Source: Burkholderiales bacterium (GTDB lineage Bacteria; Pseudomonadota; Gammaproteobacteria; Burkholderiales; Burkholderiaceae_D). Taken from it: a stretch of DNA of 64,000 nt. A program made the translations under genes and the position numbers. Below are positions 10,163 to 17,931 of this stretch, one piece after another (within the stretch, counting starts at the first letter, position 1; the number at the start of each line of letters is the position of its first letter). Where the stretch lies: NCBI GenBank assembly GCA_016196925.1, contig JACPWS010000012.1, forward strand, positions 1 to 64,000, given 5' to 3'. Under the pieces are notes generated by a model. That model saw only the letters and a program-made list of their open reading frames with translations. It searched no databases and was not told where the DNA came from.

Positions 10163-10702
10163 TCAGAGCGACAGCGTATCGATGCGGGACAGCCCTAAGC
10201 TGATGTTCTTCCTGATCGCGCCGGCGATGGCCATTTTGACACGCTCGGCGCCCGCAAATGCTTCCGACCCGCCTGTCGTGTGCTCGGACTTGATTGCTTC
10301 TTGCCAGACCACGGTGCCAGTGTCGGCGCGTTTCAAGGTCCAGCCCATTTCGATCTTGGACGTGAACGAGATGCCAAAAGATGGATGCTGCTCGTTGAAT
10401 ATCTGTACAGTCAGCTGATATTCGCCACCTTCAGGTTTAACGTTGGCAAAGGCCTTTGATTCGCTAATTGCGGCGGCCAGCGCGGCGCGCAGTTCGGTCA
10501 TGGTGGCGGCCGTCGCTGCTGCGTCGGCGCTCGGCGGAGGCAGCGCTGTCAGGCTGACCGATTGAGGGTGGTGCTTGGCCAACTGCATCGGCGCCGGCGT
10601 CATGTCCCGTTGGGTCAATTGCGATGCGCAGCCAGTCAGGGCCGCCAGCGTCACGACGATGGTCAGAGCACAGGCGCTACGGAAAAGGGAAGTCATTTTC
10701 AT
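10163..10702 (-). CDS. Hypothetical lipoprotein
   Basis: Not recognised. The 179-residue product has a lipoprotein signal peptide with lipobox LTGC (Cys about residue 25), so it should be a lipid-anchored envelope protein. The mature part begins with a Pro/Ala-rich linker (residues ~30-65), then a compact C-terminal domain with QLTVQIFNEQHPSFGISF and a beta-strand pattern ending in an alternating helix with SEAFAGAERVKMAIAGAI. The layout (envelope lipoprotein, mixed beta strands, VWQEAIKSE-type strand) resembles small proteobacterial lipoproteins of unknown role. It follows another lipoprotein gene by 31 bp on the same strand, so they probably form an operon. GAGAGA lies upstream of its ATG. 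Confidence 0.75.
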   Translation of the reverse strand: MKMTSLFRSACALTIVVTLAALTGCASQLTQRDMTPAPMQLAKHHPQSVSLTALPPPSADAAATAATMTELRAALAAAISESKAFANVKPEGGEYQLTVQIFNEQHPSFGISFTSKIEMGWTLKRADTGTVVWQEAIKSEHTTGGSEAFAGAERVKMAIAGAIRKNISLGLSRIDTLSL

Positions 10703-10733
10703 TGATAGTCTCTCTCAAGTGGTAGTGTGATAT

Positions 10734-11180
10734 TTATTTCTTAGGCGCAGACTGGATGTTGGTCAACACTTCAACGACCATTTCCTCGGGCGATTTTCGG
10801 GTCAGCGAAGTGTGTAGGGAATTGCCGGTCGCCATGGGGAAATTGCTCTTGGGATCGCGGAAATTGATGGTCAGCTCCAGCATGTACATGGTGATGTCCC
10901 ACATCCATTTGTCGATATAGGTGACCGACATATCCGCCTTGTAAGGCGTCGGCAGTTCTGGTCCGGTGGTGACTACGTAGCCCTCGCTTTCCAGCTTGGC
11001 CTTGATGATTTCGTTGACATTGTGACTGTCCTTGTCATGCTTGACAACGTAAGCGGTTTTGATTGCCGTCAGGTCTGCGCCCGGTGACAAGTTGGCGGAC
11101 GTGCGGTTCACGGCGCAGCCGGTCATCATCGACATCGCGCAAGCCAGCATGATTGCCGGTACTATTCTTTTCAAACTCAT
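10734..11180 (-). CDS. Hypothetical lipoprotein
   Basis: Not recognised. The 148-residue product has a signal peptide with lipobox MTGC (Cys about residue 22). The mature domain contains IKTAYVVKHDKDSHNVNEIIKAKLESEGY, a strand-helix unit seen in small periplasmic domains, and a Trp/Met-rich strand WMWDITMYMLELTI. A strong ribosome-binding site AAGGAGTAGT precedes the ATG. It is the first gene of an apparent two-gene lipoprotein operon with 10163-10702, and the two could be partners in the same envelope structure. No function is assigned. Confidence 0.75.
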   Translation of the reverse strand: MSLKRIVPAIMLACAMSMMTGCAVNRTSANLSPGADLTAIKTAYVVKHDKDSHNVNEIIKAKLESEGYVVTTGPELPTPYKADMSVTYIDKWMWDITMYMLELTINFRDPKSNFPMATGNSLHTSLTRKSPEEMVVEVLTNIQSAPKK

Positions 11181-11793
11181 TACTACTCCTTGTGGATATG
11201 GGGCCGGCTTGCCGGGCTTGGTTATTCGATAGTGTTCTATCGAGATCGGATTGTTCCGGACGGTTTATCGGAGCATTGCTGAGTGTCCGGATTAATGTAA
11301 GGGAGGGGGCGCTTGCCAACGTGGCGATGCTGCAGGATTGACGGGTTGGTGGCCCGGACTTGCAACGTGACCAGCCAGGATGCGACGAACCCGATCAGCT
11401 CTGGCCCCACATCTGTAGCGTATTCGTGAGCCGGGGGCAACAATCGCATCAGTTATCCTCAAAAATATTCCATATCTTAAAGGAAATAATGAGTATTTTG
11501 TAAATCATTTTTGTTGGGACATCGACCTTTGCGCGTGGACACGTCGACACACGGGAATTGATGTTGCCAGGAGTGATGTGCAGGCGCTGTCGCGGTCGTC
11601 GACGGGCGCGAAAACCGGCACTCCGTTGAGGCTGGCGGGGTTTTTTGTTGTCTACAGAATTTAATTAACATTACAGCTTTTCTGTAGTGTTAATCAAGGC
11701 GATGGATACTCCAGCTTTCGTTCATTCCAGCGAGCTGGAAAATGAACAATTATCGTCAGAGGTCGCCTTGAATAGCACTGAACGATCGCTGGG
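11181..11793. other. Gene-free interval with upstream promoter region and structured block
   Basis: About 610 bp without a convincing gene between two lipoprotein genes. The right part (11664-11770) can fold into several stems and is annotated separately. The left part presumably carries the promoter of the leftward lipoprotein operon. Short ORFs listed here have no signal peptide, no ribosome-binding site and no recognisable motif. Confidence 0.55.
11664..11770. other. Nested inverted repeats, possible structured RNA or operator block
   Basis: Three stems are visible. ATTAACATTACAG pairs with CTGTAGTGTTAAT (12 of 13, 5-nt loop). CAAGGCGA at 11695 pairs perfectly with TCGCCTTG at 11763. Inside the second, GTTCATTCCAG pairs with CTGGAAAATGAAC with a short bulge. 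The arrangement is a stem enclosing a hairpin next to another hairpin, just downstream of the stop of the leftward lipoprotein gene 11794-12399. There is no T-run typical of a terminator on either side. Confidence 0.4.
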
Positions 11794-12399
11794 TTAAGGG
11801 ACTTGCAAAGCGAGTATCGCGTCGGCCGGCGACGGCAGGGTGCGCGTCCCGAACAGGGTATTGCCGGATAAGACTGCGGTCGCGTACTGCACCGAAGGAT
11901 CAGCGCGGAAATTGTAAGCGGACTGGTTGAAATTCACCCTCAGTCCCTGCGCCGCCACCCTTACGGGGTAAGCGATCTGAATGCCATTGATATAGTCGCC
12001 GTCATCGTCGATAGCCATTAAAAATGCCATCAAATTTTCGACTGCTGTCGAACTATGAAGCGTGGACGTTGAATACAGGCTGGCTTCATAGAGCGAAGAG
12101 TAGGGCTGGGCCAGGTCGCCCGGTATGTTAAATAGCACAATGTCGCCTAACACAAAGGTCACGATGTCGCCGCCTGTGTACCCGACGTAGCCGCCCGCGG
12201 CCGTGGTCAAGTGCGATTCCGAACCGGTTACGCTATTGACGTATTCCAGTCCTGAGATCGTGGGATGACGCAGGAATTCGTAGCTGGGCTGCAAGAGCGC
12301 AGGTCCGGAGTCGACGACTACATAGGCGTCCACTCGTCCTGCTCCGCATCCCGTCAGGCCAAGACCGGCGAGGGCTAAGATCGCAAAGAGTTTTTTCAT
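11794..12399 (-). CDS. Hypothetical lipoprotein
   Basis: Not recognised. The 201-residue product has a clear lipoprotein signal peptide ending LTGCGAG (Cys about residue 18). The mature part is rich in Gly, Ser, Thr and Tyr with few charged residues, suggesting an extended beta structure; a TAAGGYVGYTGGDIVTFVLGDIVLF stretch and an acidic AIDDDGDYINGIQIAYP segment stand out, the latter resembling a calcium-binding type loop (DDDGDYING). Two ATGs are in tandem (12402 and 12399); GGAGG lies one base before the first and four before the second, so the second is more plausible. It is alone in its orientation block, separated from other lipoproteins by structured DNA. Confidence 0.7.
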   Translation of the reverse strand: MKKLFAILALAGLGLTGCGAGRVDAYVVVDSGPALLQPSYEFLRHPTISGLEYVNSVTGSESHLTTAAGGYVGYTGGDIVTFVLGDIVLFNIPGDLAQPYSSLYEASLYSTSTLHSSTAVENLMAFLMAIDDDGDYINGIQIAYPVRVAAQGLRVNFNQSAYNFRADPSVQYATAVLSGNTLFGTRTLPSPADAILALQVP

Positions 12400-12402
12400 C
12401 AT

Positions 12403-12981
12403 GCCTCCAACGTTTCGTGTCGAAATAGTTTAGTCATGCGGCGCCATCACGGCTGTTTAGTCGTCGCCGTGATGGTGCCAGTCGTGCTCGTCCCCGTCTT
12501 CATCTATGGCGCCGCCCTATTCCGGACTCGCTGCCGGTAAAGCTGCTTGTTCATTCCAGCATTCCTGGCGGGGGCGCTCTACCGTTCTATATGCAGTCGC
12601 CAATCGCTGCCACGCCAATTCCGACCGGGTTATTGGAGGCTAGGGGAGCCGCCGCGAATAACTTGGGGGCGCGGACTCTTGCCGTGCAGGATAAGTGTTT
12701 GGCCGCGAGGGTAGGCATACACTAAACGTTCGAACCGCCTAATCAGATGTGCCGTAGTTGTTTCAGGTGTAAGTTAAAGTAACCGTAAAAATGCGGGAGC
12801 GTCATCTTGGCTAGCGTATCGGGAAACGGTGAACATCCTTTTTTTCTATGGCGACAGGCTGAAGGAAATTTTCGAAAGCCGCTGTTTGCAATTCGCAATA
12901 TTGCATTGGAACTAGCGGTTCCGCGTGCTAAGGTAAGTAAGTGGGTACTACAAACCGACATCGTTTTCCCAGGGGAACATC
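12403..12981. other. Divergent intergenic region, no gene seen
   Basis: About 580 bp between the leftward lipoprotein and the rightward binding-protein gene. The only clear structure is the hairpin at 12440-12479. The overlapping ORF 12807-13661 in the track is the wrong frame of the downstream gene. Promoters for both flanking genes are expected here but I cannot point to a convincing -35/-10 pair. Confidence 0.5.
12440..12479 (-). promoter_or_regulatory. Hairpin in the likely 5' UTR of the lipoprotein gene
   Basis: GGCGCCATCACGGC pairs with GCCGTGATGGTGCC (13 of 14, 12-nt loop). It lies about 40-80 nt upstream of the lipoprotein ATG on the minus strand, with no T-run, so it could be a leader structure or a protein-binding dyad rather than a terminator. 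Confidence 0.35.
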
Positions 12982-14721
12982 ATGCATATCCGGGTTGCCG
13001 CCGTGCGCCATATCAGCTTGCTGGTCGGCATCTTATTGGCTGGCGCGGCTCCGGCGGTACAGGCCGATCAGGCCGCCGCCGAACGCTGGCTGAAACGGGA
13101 ATTCCATCCCAGTACGCTCAGTTATGCAGAGCAATTGGAAGAAATGCGCTGGTTTATACAGGCGGCCAAGCCTTACCGCGGCATGACGGTGCATGTGGTG
13201 TCGGAAGAAATCGACACCCACAAATACGAAGCCAGGGTGATGGCGCGGGCGTTTTACGAGATCACCGGGATCAGGGTGGTGCACGATACCATTCCCGAGG
13301 GCGATCTGGTGGTCAAGATCCAGGCCGAGATGGCGAGCGGCCGGCCCAGCGGTTACGACCTGTATGTCAACGATTCGGATGCGATCGGCACCCATTACCG
13401 CTACGGCGTCACGGTCGCCTTGTCGGATTTCATGCTGGGCGAGGGGCGCGACGTCACCCTGGCTACGCTGGATGTGCACGATTTCATCGGGCGCAGCTTC
13501 GTCACCGGCCCGGACGGCAAGCTGTACCAGTTGCCGGATCAGCAATTTGCGAATCTGTACTGGTTCCGCGCCGACTGGTTCGGCCGCGCCGAGCTGAAGG
13601 CAAAATTCAAGGAGAAATACGGTTACGAGCTCGGCGTGCCGCTGAACTGGTCGGCCTATGAAGATATCGCAAATTTCTTCAGCAACGACGTGCGCGAGAT
13701 CGACGGCGTGCGCGTCTACGGTCACATGGATTACGCCAAGAAAGATCCTTCGCTGGGCTGGCGCTTTTCCGACGCCTGGCTGTCCATGGCCGGCACCGGC
13801 GACCCCGGTTTGCCGAACGGCAAGCCGGTCGACGACTGGGGCATACGGGTCGAGGGCTGCGTGCCGGTCGGCGCTACGGTGGCGCGCGGCGGCGAATTGA
13901 ACGGTCCGGCCAGCGTGTATGCGCTTAACAAATACCTGGAATGGCTGAAAAAATACGCGCCGCCCGAGGCGATGGATATGACGTTTACCGATGCCGGGAC
14001 TGTGCCCGGCCAGGGCCATATCGCCCAGCAGATTTTCTGGTACTCGGCGTTTACCGCCGCGCTGTCCAAGCCGGGCCTGGCTGTGGTGAACAAGGACGGC
14101 ACGCCGAAATGGCGCATGGCGCCTTCGCCGTACGGCGCTTACTGGCAAGAGGGCGTCAAGCTCGGTTACCAGGACGCTGGTTCCTGGACCATGCTGAAGA
14201 CGGTGCCGCCGGAGCGCCGCAAGGCGGCCTGGCTGTATGCCCAATTCACGGTGGCCAAGAGTACCTCGCTGAAGAAGACCCTGGTCGGCCTGACGCCTAT
14301 CCGCGAATCGGACATCAACTCGCCGGCCATGACCGCGGCCGCGCCGCGCCTGGGCGGCCTGGTCGAGTTTTACCGTAGTCCGGCGCGTATCTCGTGGACG
14401 CCGACCGGCATCAATGTGCCGGATTATCCCCTGCTGGCGCCGCTGTGGTGGCAAAACATCAGCCTGGCCGTGAGCGGGGCAAAGACGCCGCAACAAGCGA
14501 TGGATAATCTGGCGGAACAGATGGATCAGGCCATGGCGGACATCGCGCGCACCGGCAAGATGCAGCGCTGCGCACCCAAGCTGGGCCCTAGGCTGAAGCC
14601 CGGGCAATGGCTGGGCACCGAGCATGCGCCGCGCGCCAGGCTGGCCAATGAAAAACCGCCGGGTCAGACCGTGTCTTACGAAAAATTATTGGAGGCGTGG
14701 AAAGAAGGCCGCGTGCGCTGA
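12982..14721 (+). CDS. Extracellular solute-binding protein (GlpV-like, family 1)
   Basis: Periplasmic substrate-binding component of the SBP_bac_1 class. The 579-residue size is larger than ordinary sugar-binding proteins and fits the GlpV-type proteins of glycerol ABC importers; that assignment is by length and general pattern only. A signal peptide of about 28 residues ends in PAVQADQ. The body shows MTVHVVSEEIDTHKYEARVMARAFYEITGIRV near residue 70 and YDLYVNDSDAIG, the usual first-lobe layout. AGGGGAACATC is a good ribosome-binding site before ATG 12982. No ABC permease or ATPase gene is adjacent, so it is either an orphan transport component or a ligand sensor feeding the kinase further downstream. 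Confidence 0.75.
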   Translation: MHIRVAAVRHISLLVGILLAGAAPAVQADQAAAERWLKREFHPSTLSYAEQLEEMRWFIQAAKPYRGMTVHVVSEEIDTHKYEARVMARAFYEITGIRVVHDTIPEGDLVVKIQAEMASGRPSGYDLYVNDSDAIGTHYRYGVTVALSDFMLGEGRDVTLATLDVHDFIGRSFVTGPDGKLYQLPDQQFANLYWFRADWFGRAELKAKFKEKYGYELGVPLNWSAYEDIANFFSNDVREIDGVRVYGHMDYAKKDPSLGWRFSDAWLSMAGTGDPGLPNGKPVDDWGIRVEGCVPVGATVARGGELNGPASVYALNKYLEWLKKYAPPEAMDMTFTDAGTVPGQGHIAQQIFWYSAFTAALSKPGLAVVNKDGTPKWRMAPSPYGAYWQEGVKLGYQDAGSWTMLKTVPPERRKAAWLYAQFTVAKSTSLKKTLVGLTPIRESDINSPAMTAAAPRLGGLVEFYRSPARISWTPTGINVPDYPLLAPLWWQNISLAVSGAKTPQQAMDNLAEQMDQAMADIARTGKMQRCAPKLGPRLKPGQWLGTEHAPRARLANEKPPGQTVSYEKLLEAWKEGRVR

Positions 14722-14735
14722 CACTAAGGAGCCGC

Positions 14736-14938
14736 AGATTAATCCAAAAAGCGTCATTCCCGCGCAAGGTGTAGCAGGGAATTCGGGTAGCATGCTACCC
14801 GCCTGCGTAACGACTTGAGCATGCATGCTCAAGCGCGCCTTGCAAGGGGGAATCCAAGTAAATCAACCGCTTAGGTGGATCCCCGCTTTCGCGGGGATGA
14901 CGAAATCCGGTTAAATCCGCGCTTCCCTAGTGTTTGCC
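14736..14938 (+). repeat. REP/MITE-like unit with nested palindrome module, copy 4
   Basis: The most complete long copy. Terminal arms: GCAGATTAATCC at the left and GGTTAAATCCGCGCTTCCCTAG at the right. The first hairpin, ATTCCCGCGCAAGG…CTTGCAAGGGGGAAT, is opened by an ~80-bp module that holds GGGTAGCATGCTACCC and CTTGAGCATGCATGCTCAAG, both perfect palindromes. The second hairpin is ATCCCCGCTTTCGCGGGGAT. It separates the GlpV-like gene from the PhnD-like/kinase pair. Confidence 0.8.
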
Positions 14939-14976
14939 GCCCGGCATGCGGCGCCACAGAAAGAAACGGGGGAAAC

Positions 14977-15798
14977 ATGGCATATTGGCTGGTCGCCGTA
15001 TGGTTGGCGCTGGGGATGCACGCGGCCCAGGCACAGGCATTGCGCATAGGCGTGCTGCCCTATCTCAGTCCGCGCACGCTGCTGGTCGAATTCGCGCCTT
15101 TGCGCGAATTCCTGGCGAGCGAGTTGCAGCAAGAAGTGGAAATCCTGACCGCCAGCGACTTGCCGCGTTTTCTCGAGCGCAGCCATGCCGGCGATTTCGA
15201 CCTGGTGATCAGCGCCCCGCATTTTGCGCGGCTGGCGCAAACCGCCGACGGCTACTTGCCGCTGGTGGCGATACGCGCCGATTTCTACGCTTTGCTGCTG
15301 GTGCCGAAAAACTCTCCGGCGCTGACGCTGCACGAGTTGCGCGGCAAGACCCTGCACCTGCCGCATAAACTTTCCTTCGTCTCTATGCAGATCGAGGATT
15401 TTTTGCGCCAGCGCGGCTTGCAGCCGGAACACGACTTGCGCTTGCTGTATTACAGCACGGACAATAATGCGATACTGGCGACCGAAAACAGCGCGGGCGA
15501 CGCCGGTGCGGCGCAGCGCTCCGTCTTTGAACGCATGCCCAGGGACATCACCAGCCATTTGCGTATCATAGGCAGCACCCAGAGCGCCCTGAGCCTGATT
15601 ATCCTGGCGCATCCGCGCCTGGCAACGACGGCGCTGCCGGCCTTGCAGGGCGCATTGAATAAGTTCCCCTATAGCGAACCGGGGCTGAGGTTTTTTCAGA
15701 GCAGCCATAGCGAATTCATTCCGGCCGATGCCGCCACCATGGCGCAACTGGACGCTTATCTGCCGCGACTGAAGCTGAGGCTGGCGCAAGGGCCATAG
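14977..15798 (+). CDS. PhnD-like phosphate/phosphonate-type substrate-binding protein
   Basis: Predicted periplasmic binding protein of the PhnD/TauT-like superfamily, 273 residues. The ATG at 14977 (MAYWLVAVWLALGMHAAQA) gives a clean signal peptide; the ORF track start at 14875 lies in repeat DNA. The mature N-terminus LRIGVLPYLSPRTLLVEFAPLREFLASEL is the family hallmark, followed by FDLVISAPHFARLAQ and the hinge region. GGGGGAAAC precedes the start. The stop (15798) is one base from the next ATG (15800), so it is translationally tied to a sensor kinase and not to transport genes. It therefore probably presents a ligand to that kinase; the ligand is unknown and need not be a phosphonate. Confidence 0.8.
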   Translation: MAYWLVAVWLALGMHAAQAQALRIGVLPYLSPRTLLVEFAPLREFLASELQQEVEILTASDLPRFLERSHAGDFDLVISAPHFARLAQTADGYLPLVAIRADFYALLLVPKNSPALTLHELRGKTLHLPHKLSFVSMQIEDFLRQRGLQPEHDLRLLYYSTDNNAILATENSAGDAGAAQRSVFERMPRDITSHLRIIGSTQSALSLIILAHPRLATTALPALQGALNKFPYSEPGLRFFQSSHSEFIPADAATMAQLDAYLPRLKLRLAQGP

Positions 15799-15799
15799 C

Positions 15800-17761
15800 A
15801 TGCGTTTCAATCCGTATTCGCTGCGTTTCAAATTATTGCTGGCCTCGACTCTGGTCGAGACCATCATGCTGAGTTTTTTATTGTTCAATGCGACCCGGCT
15901 GATAGACAATGCGATGCTGGCCTCGACCGAAGCCGCGCTCAAGCAGGCGGTCACCATGCTGAATGTGGCGACCGCGCCGTATCTGGTGCAGGGCGACTAC
16001 GCCACCATGCAAGACAACCTGAATGAAATCGTCGGCAATACCGATCAGGGCGTGGTGTACGTGGTGGTCAGGAATACGGCGGCGCGCATCGTCGCCAAGG
16101 CCGGCGTCGCAGATGCTAAGCTTTTGCCGGCCGCTAGCCGCAGCCTGAACGAGGCGCTGGCGGGCGCGGTGTTGCATGTGGAAAGACCGCTCAGCCTGGC
16201 CGGCCAGCACGTCGGCACCCTGAATTTCGGCCTGTCCACCAAGATCATCGCGCAAGCAAAAGGCACGGTGTTCGAACAAAGCAGCTTGATCGCGATCGCT
16301 GAAATCGGCCTCACCTTCGTCTTGTTGAGCGCGCTCGGCTATTGGCTGACCCGCAATCTGGGACGCTTCGTCGAGATCAGCCGCGCGATTGCCGACGGCC
16401 ATTACGAACAGCGCTTGCCGGAACGCGGGCACGATGAGGTGGCGAGCCTGGCGCGCAATTTCAACCGCATGGTGGCTGCGGTGGCGTCGAAGATAGGCCA
16501 GTTGCACGCGAGCGAGCATGAATTCCGCAGCCTGTTCGAGCAGGCCGCGGTCGGTTTGGCGCATATCGGTTTCGCCGGCGAATGGCTGCGCTATAACCAC
16601 ACCTTGTGTGAAATCCTCGGCTATGAATACGGCGAAATGGAAGCCGCCGGCTTATACTCGGTATGGCCGGCGGACGACGCCGCCAGCGACGCATTGGCCA
16701 GAGAGGAATTGCTGGCCGGCGGGCGCAGCCACTATGTGACCGAGTTGCGTTTGCGGCGTAATGACGCGCAAATGGTCTGGGTCAGGTTGACGGTGTCGCT
16801 GTTCCGGCAAGAGTCGGGCGAAGCTAAATATTTCGTGTATGTGATGCAGGACATCAGCGCCGCCAAGCAAGCCGAACTGGACCTGGCCAGGTATCTGGAG
16901 CGCGACCTCGAGAATAAAATCCTGGAGCGCACCGAGCAGCTGCGCGAACTCAATGAACAGCTGGAGGTCAGGGTAGAAGCGCGCACGCATGAATTGCGTC
17001 TGGCCATGGATCAGATCGTCGAATCGGAAAAACTGGCCTCGCTGGGGCAAATCGTGGCCGGCGTGGCGCATGAACTGAATACGCCTATCGGCAACGTGAT
17101 CCTGATGTCGACTACCATAGACGAGAAGATCGCCGACTTGTCCAAGGCGCTGCGGCTGGAAAAAGTTTCGCGCTTGATGCTGTCTGGCGCCGTGGCCGAT
17201 ATTCAGCACGGCAACAGCATCATCATCCGCAGTGCGCGTCTGGCCAGCGAGTTGATAGAAAGCTTCAAGCGGGTGGCGGTCGATCAGACCAGCCACCGGC
17301 GCCGCCAGTTCGATTTGCGCGTCACGCTGGAAGACATACTCAACACCCTGAGCACGCTCACGCGTCACGCCAGGGTGACGGTGGAATTGAAGGTGCCGCC
17401 GGGAATCAGGATGGATAGCTTCCCCGGCCATCTGGAACAGATCTTCAATAACCTGATCGTGAATTCGATCAAGCACGGTTTTCCAGGAAAAGAAAATGCC
17501 CGCATCACGATAGACGCCAGCGTTCAGACTGACTGGATAGAGATCATTTACCAGGATAACGGTCACGGGATAGAAAAGCGCTTGCATCGCAAGGTGTTCG
17601 AACCGTTTTACACTACCCAGATGGCGCAGGGCGGCTCAGGCTTGGGCATGTACATTGTCCACAACCTGATCTATGGCGTGTTGAAAGGCAGTCTGAAGCT
17701 CGAAAGCGACAAGGAGCAAGGCTTGCGTCTGATTTTTCATGTGCCGGCGACGACGCCGTGA
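15800..17761 (+). CDS. PAS-domain sensor histidine kinase
   Basis: Membrane sensor kinase, 653 residues. A first membrane helix lies at about residues 12-32, a periplasmic domain to ~165, a second helix to ~190 (LIAIAEIGLTFVLLSALGYWL), a HAMP region (RAIADGHYEQRLPERGHDE), a PAS domain from ~245 to 355, a coiled coil rich in Glu/Arg, then the kinase core. The phosphoacceptor is H424 in VAGVAHELNTPIGN, the N box includes N555 in NNLIVNSIKHGF, and the G boxes read DNGHGI and GGSGLGMYIV. No receiver domain and no response-regulator gene are nearby, so its partner is elsewhere. It is co-translated with the PhnD-like binding protein, forming a probable ligand-sensing unit. Confidence 0.92.
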   Translation: MRFNPYSLRFKLLLASTLVETIMLSFLLFNATRLIDNAMLASTEAALKQAVTMLNVATAPYLVQGDYATMQDNLNEIVGNTDQGVVYVVVRNTAARIVAKAGVADAKLLPAASRSLNEALAGAVLHVERPLSLAGQHVGTLNFGLSTKIIAQAKGTVFEQSSLIAIAEIGLTFVLLSALGYWLTRNLGRFVEISRAIADGHYEQRLPERGHDEVASLARNFNRMVAAVASKIGQLHASEHEFRSLFEQAAVGLAHIGFAGEWLRYNHTLCEILGYEYGEMEAAGLYSVWPADDAASDALAREELLAGGRSHYVTELRLRRNDAQMVWVRLTVSLFRQESGEAKYFVYVMQDISAAKQAELDLARYLERDLENKILERTEQLRELNEQLEVRVEARTHELRLAMDQIVESEKLASLGQIVAGVAHELNTPIGNVILMSTTIDEKIADLSKALRLEKVSRLMLSGAVADIQHGNSIIIRSARLASELIESFKRVAVDQTSHRRRQFDLRVTLEDILNTLSTLTRHARVTVELKVPPGIRMDSFPGHLEQIFNNLIVNSIKHGFPGKENARITIDASVQTDWIEIIYQDNGHGIEKRLHRKVFEPFYTTQMAQGGSGLGMYIVHNLIYGVLKGSLKLESDKEQGLRLIFHVPATTP

Positions 17762-17884
17762 GCGCCGGCGTCACCGCGCCATTATCGCACGCCACGATAG
17801 AAAAAACGAATGCTGCCTATGCCGTAGATGCGCGCCCGATACACGCTGTTGACCAGCGCCGGCATTCTTGCTTTACTACCGAAA

Positions 17885-17914
17885 TTGACATAGCTTGGTA
17901 ATAAAAAGTATGCC
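17885..17914 (+). promoter_or_regulatory. Possible sigma-70 promoter for the PBP gene
   Basis: TTGACA at 17885-17890, an 18-bp spacer and TATGCC at 17909-17914. The -35 is perfect but the -10 is weak. It lies about 20 bp before the ATG, which would give a very short leader, so the call is tentative. Confidence 0.3.
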
Positions 17915-17931
17915 TACACGGTTCAGCCATC

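Noticed and set aside
13033-14625. 530-aa minus-strand ORF opposite the GlpV-like gene
   Set aside because: Shadow ORF; the plus-strand gene has signal peptide and ribosome-binding site.
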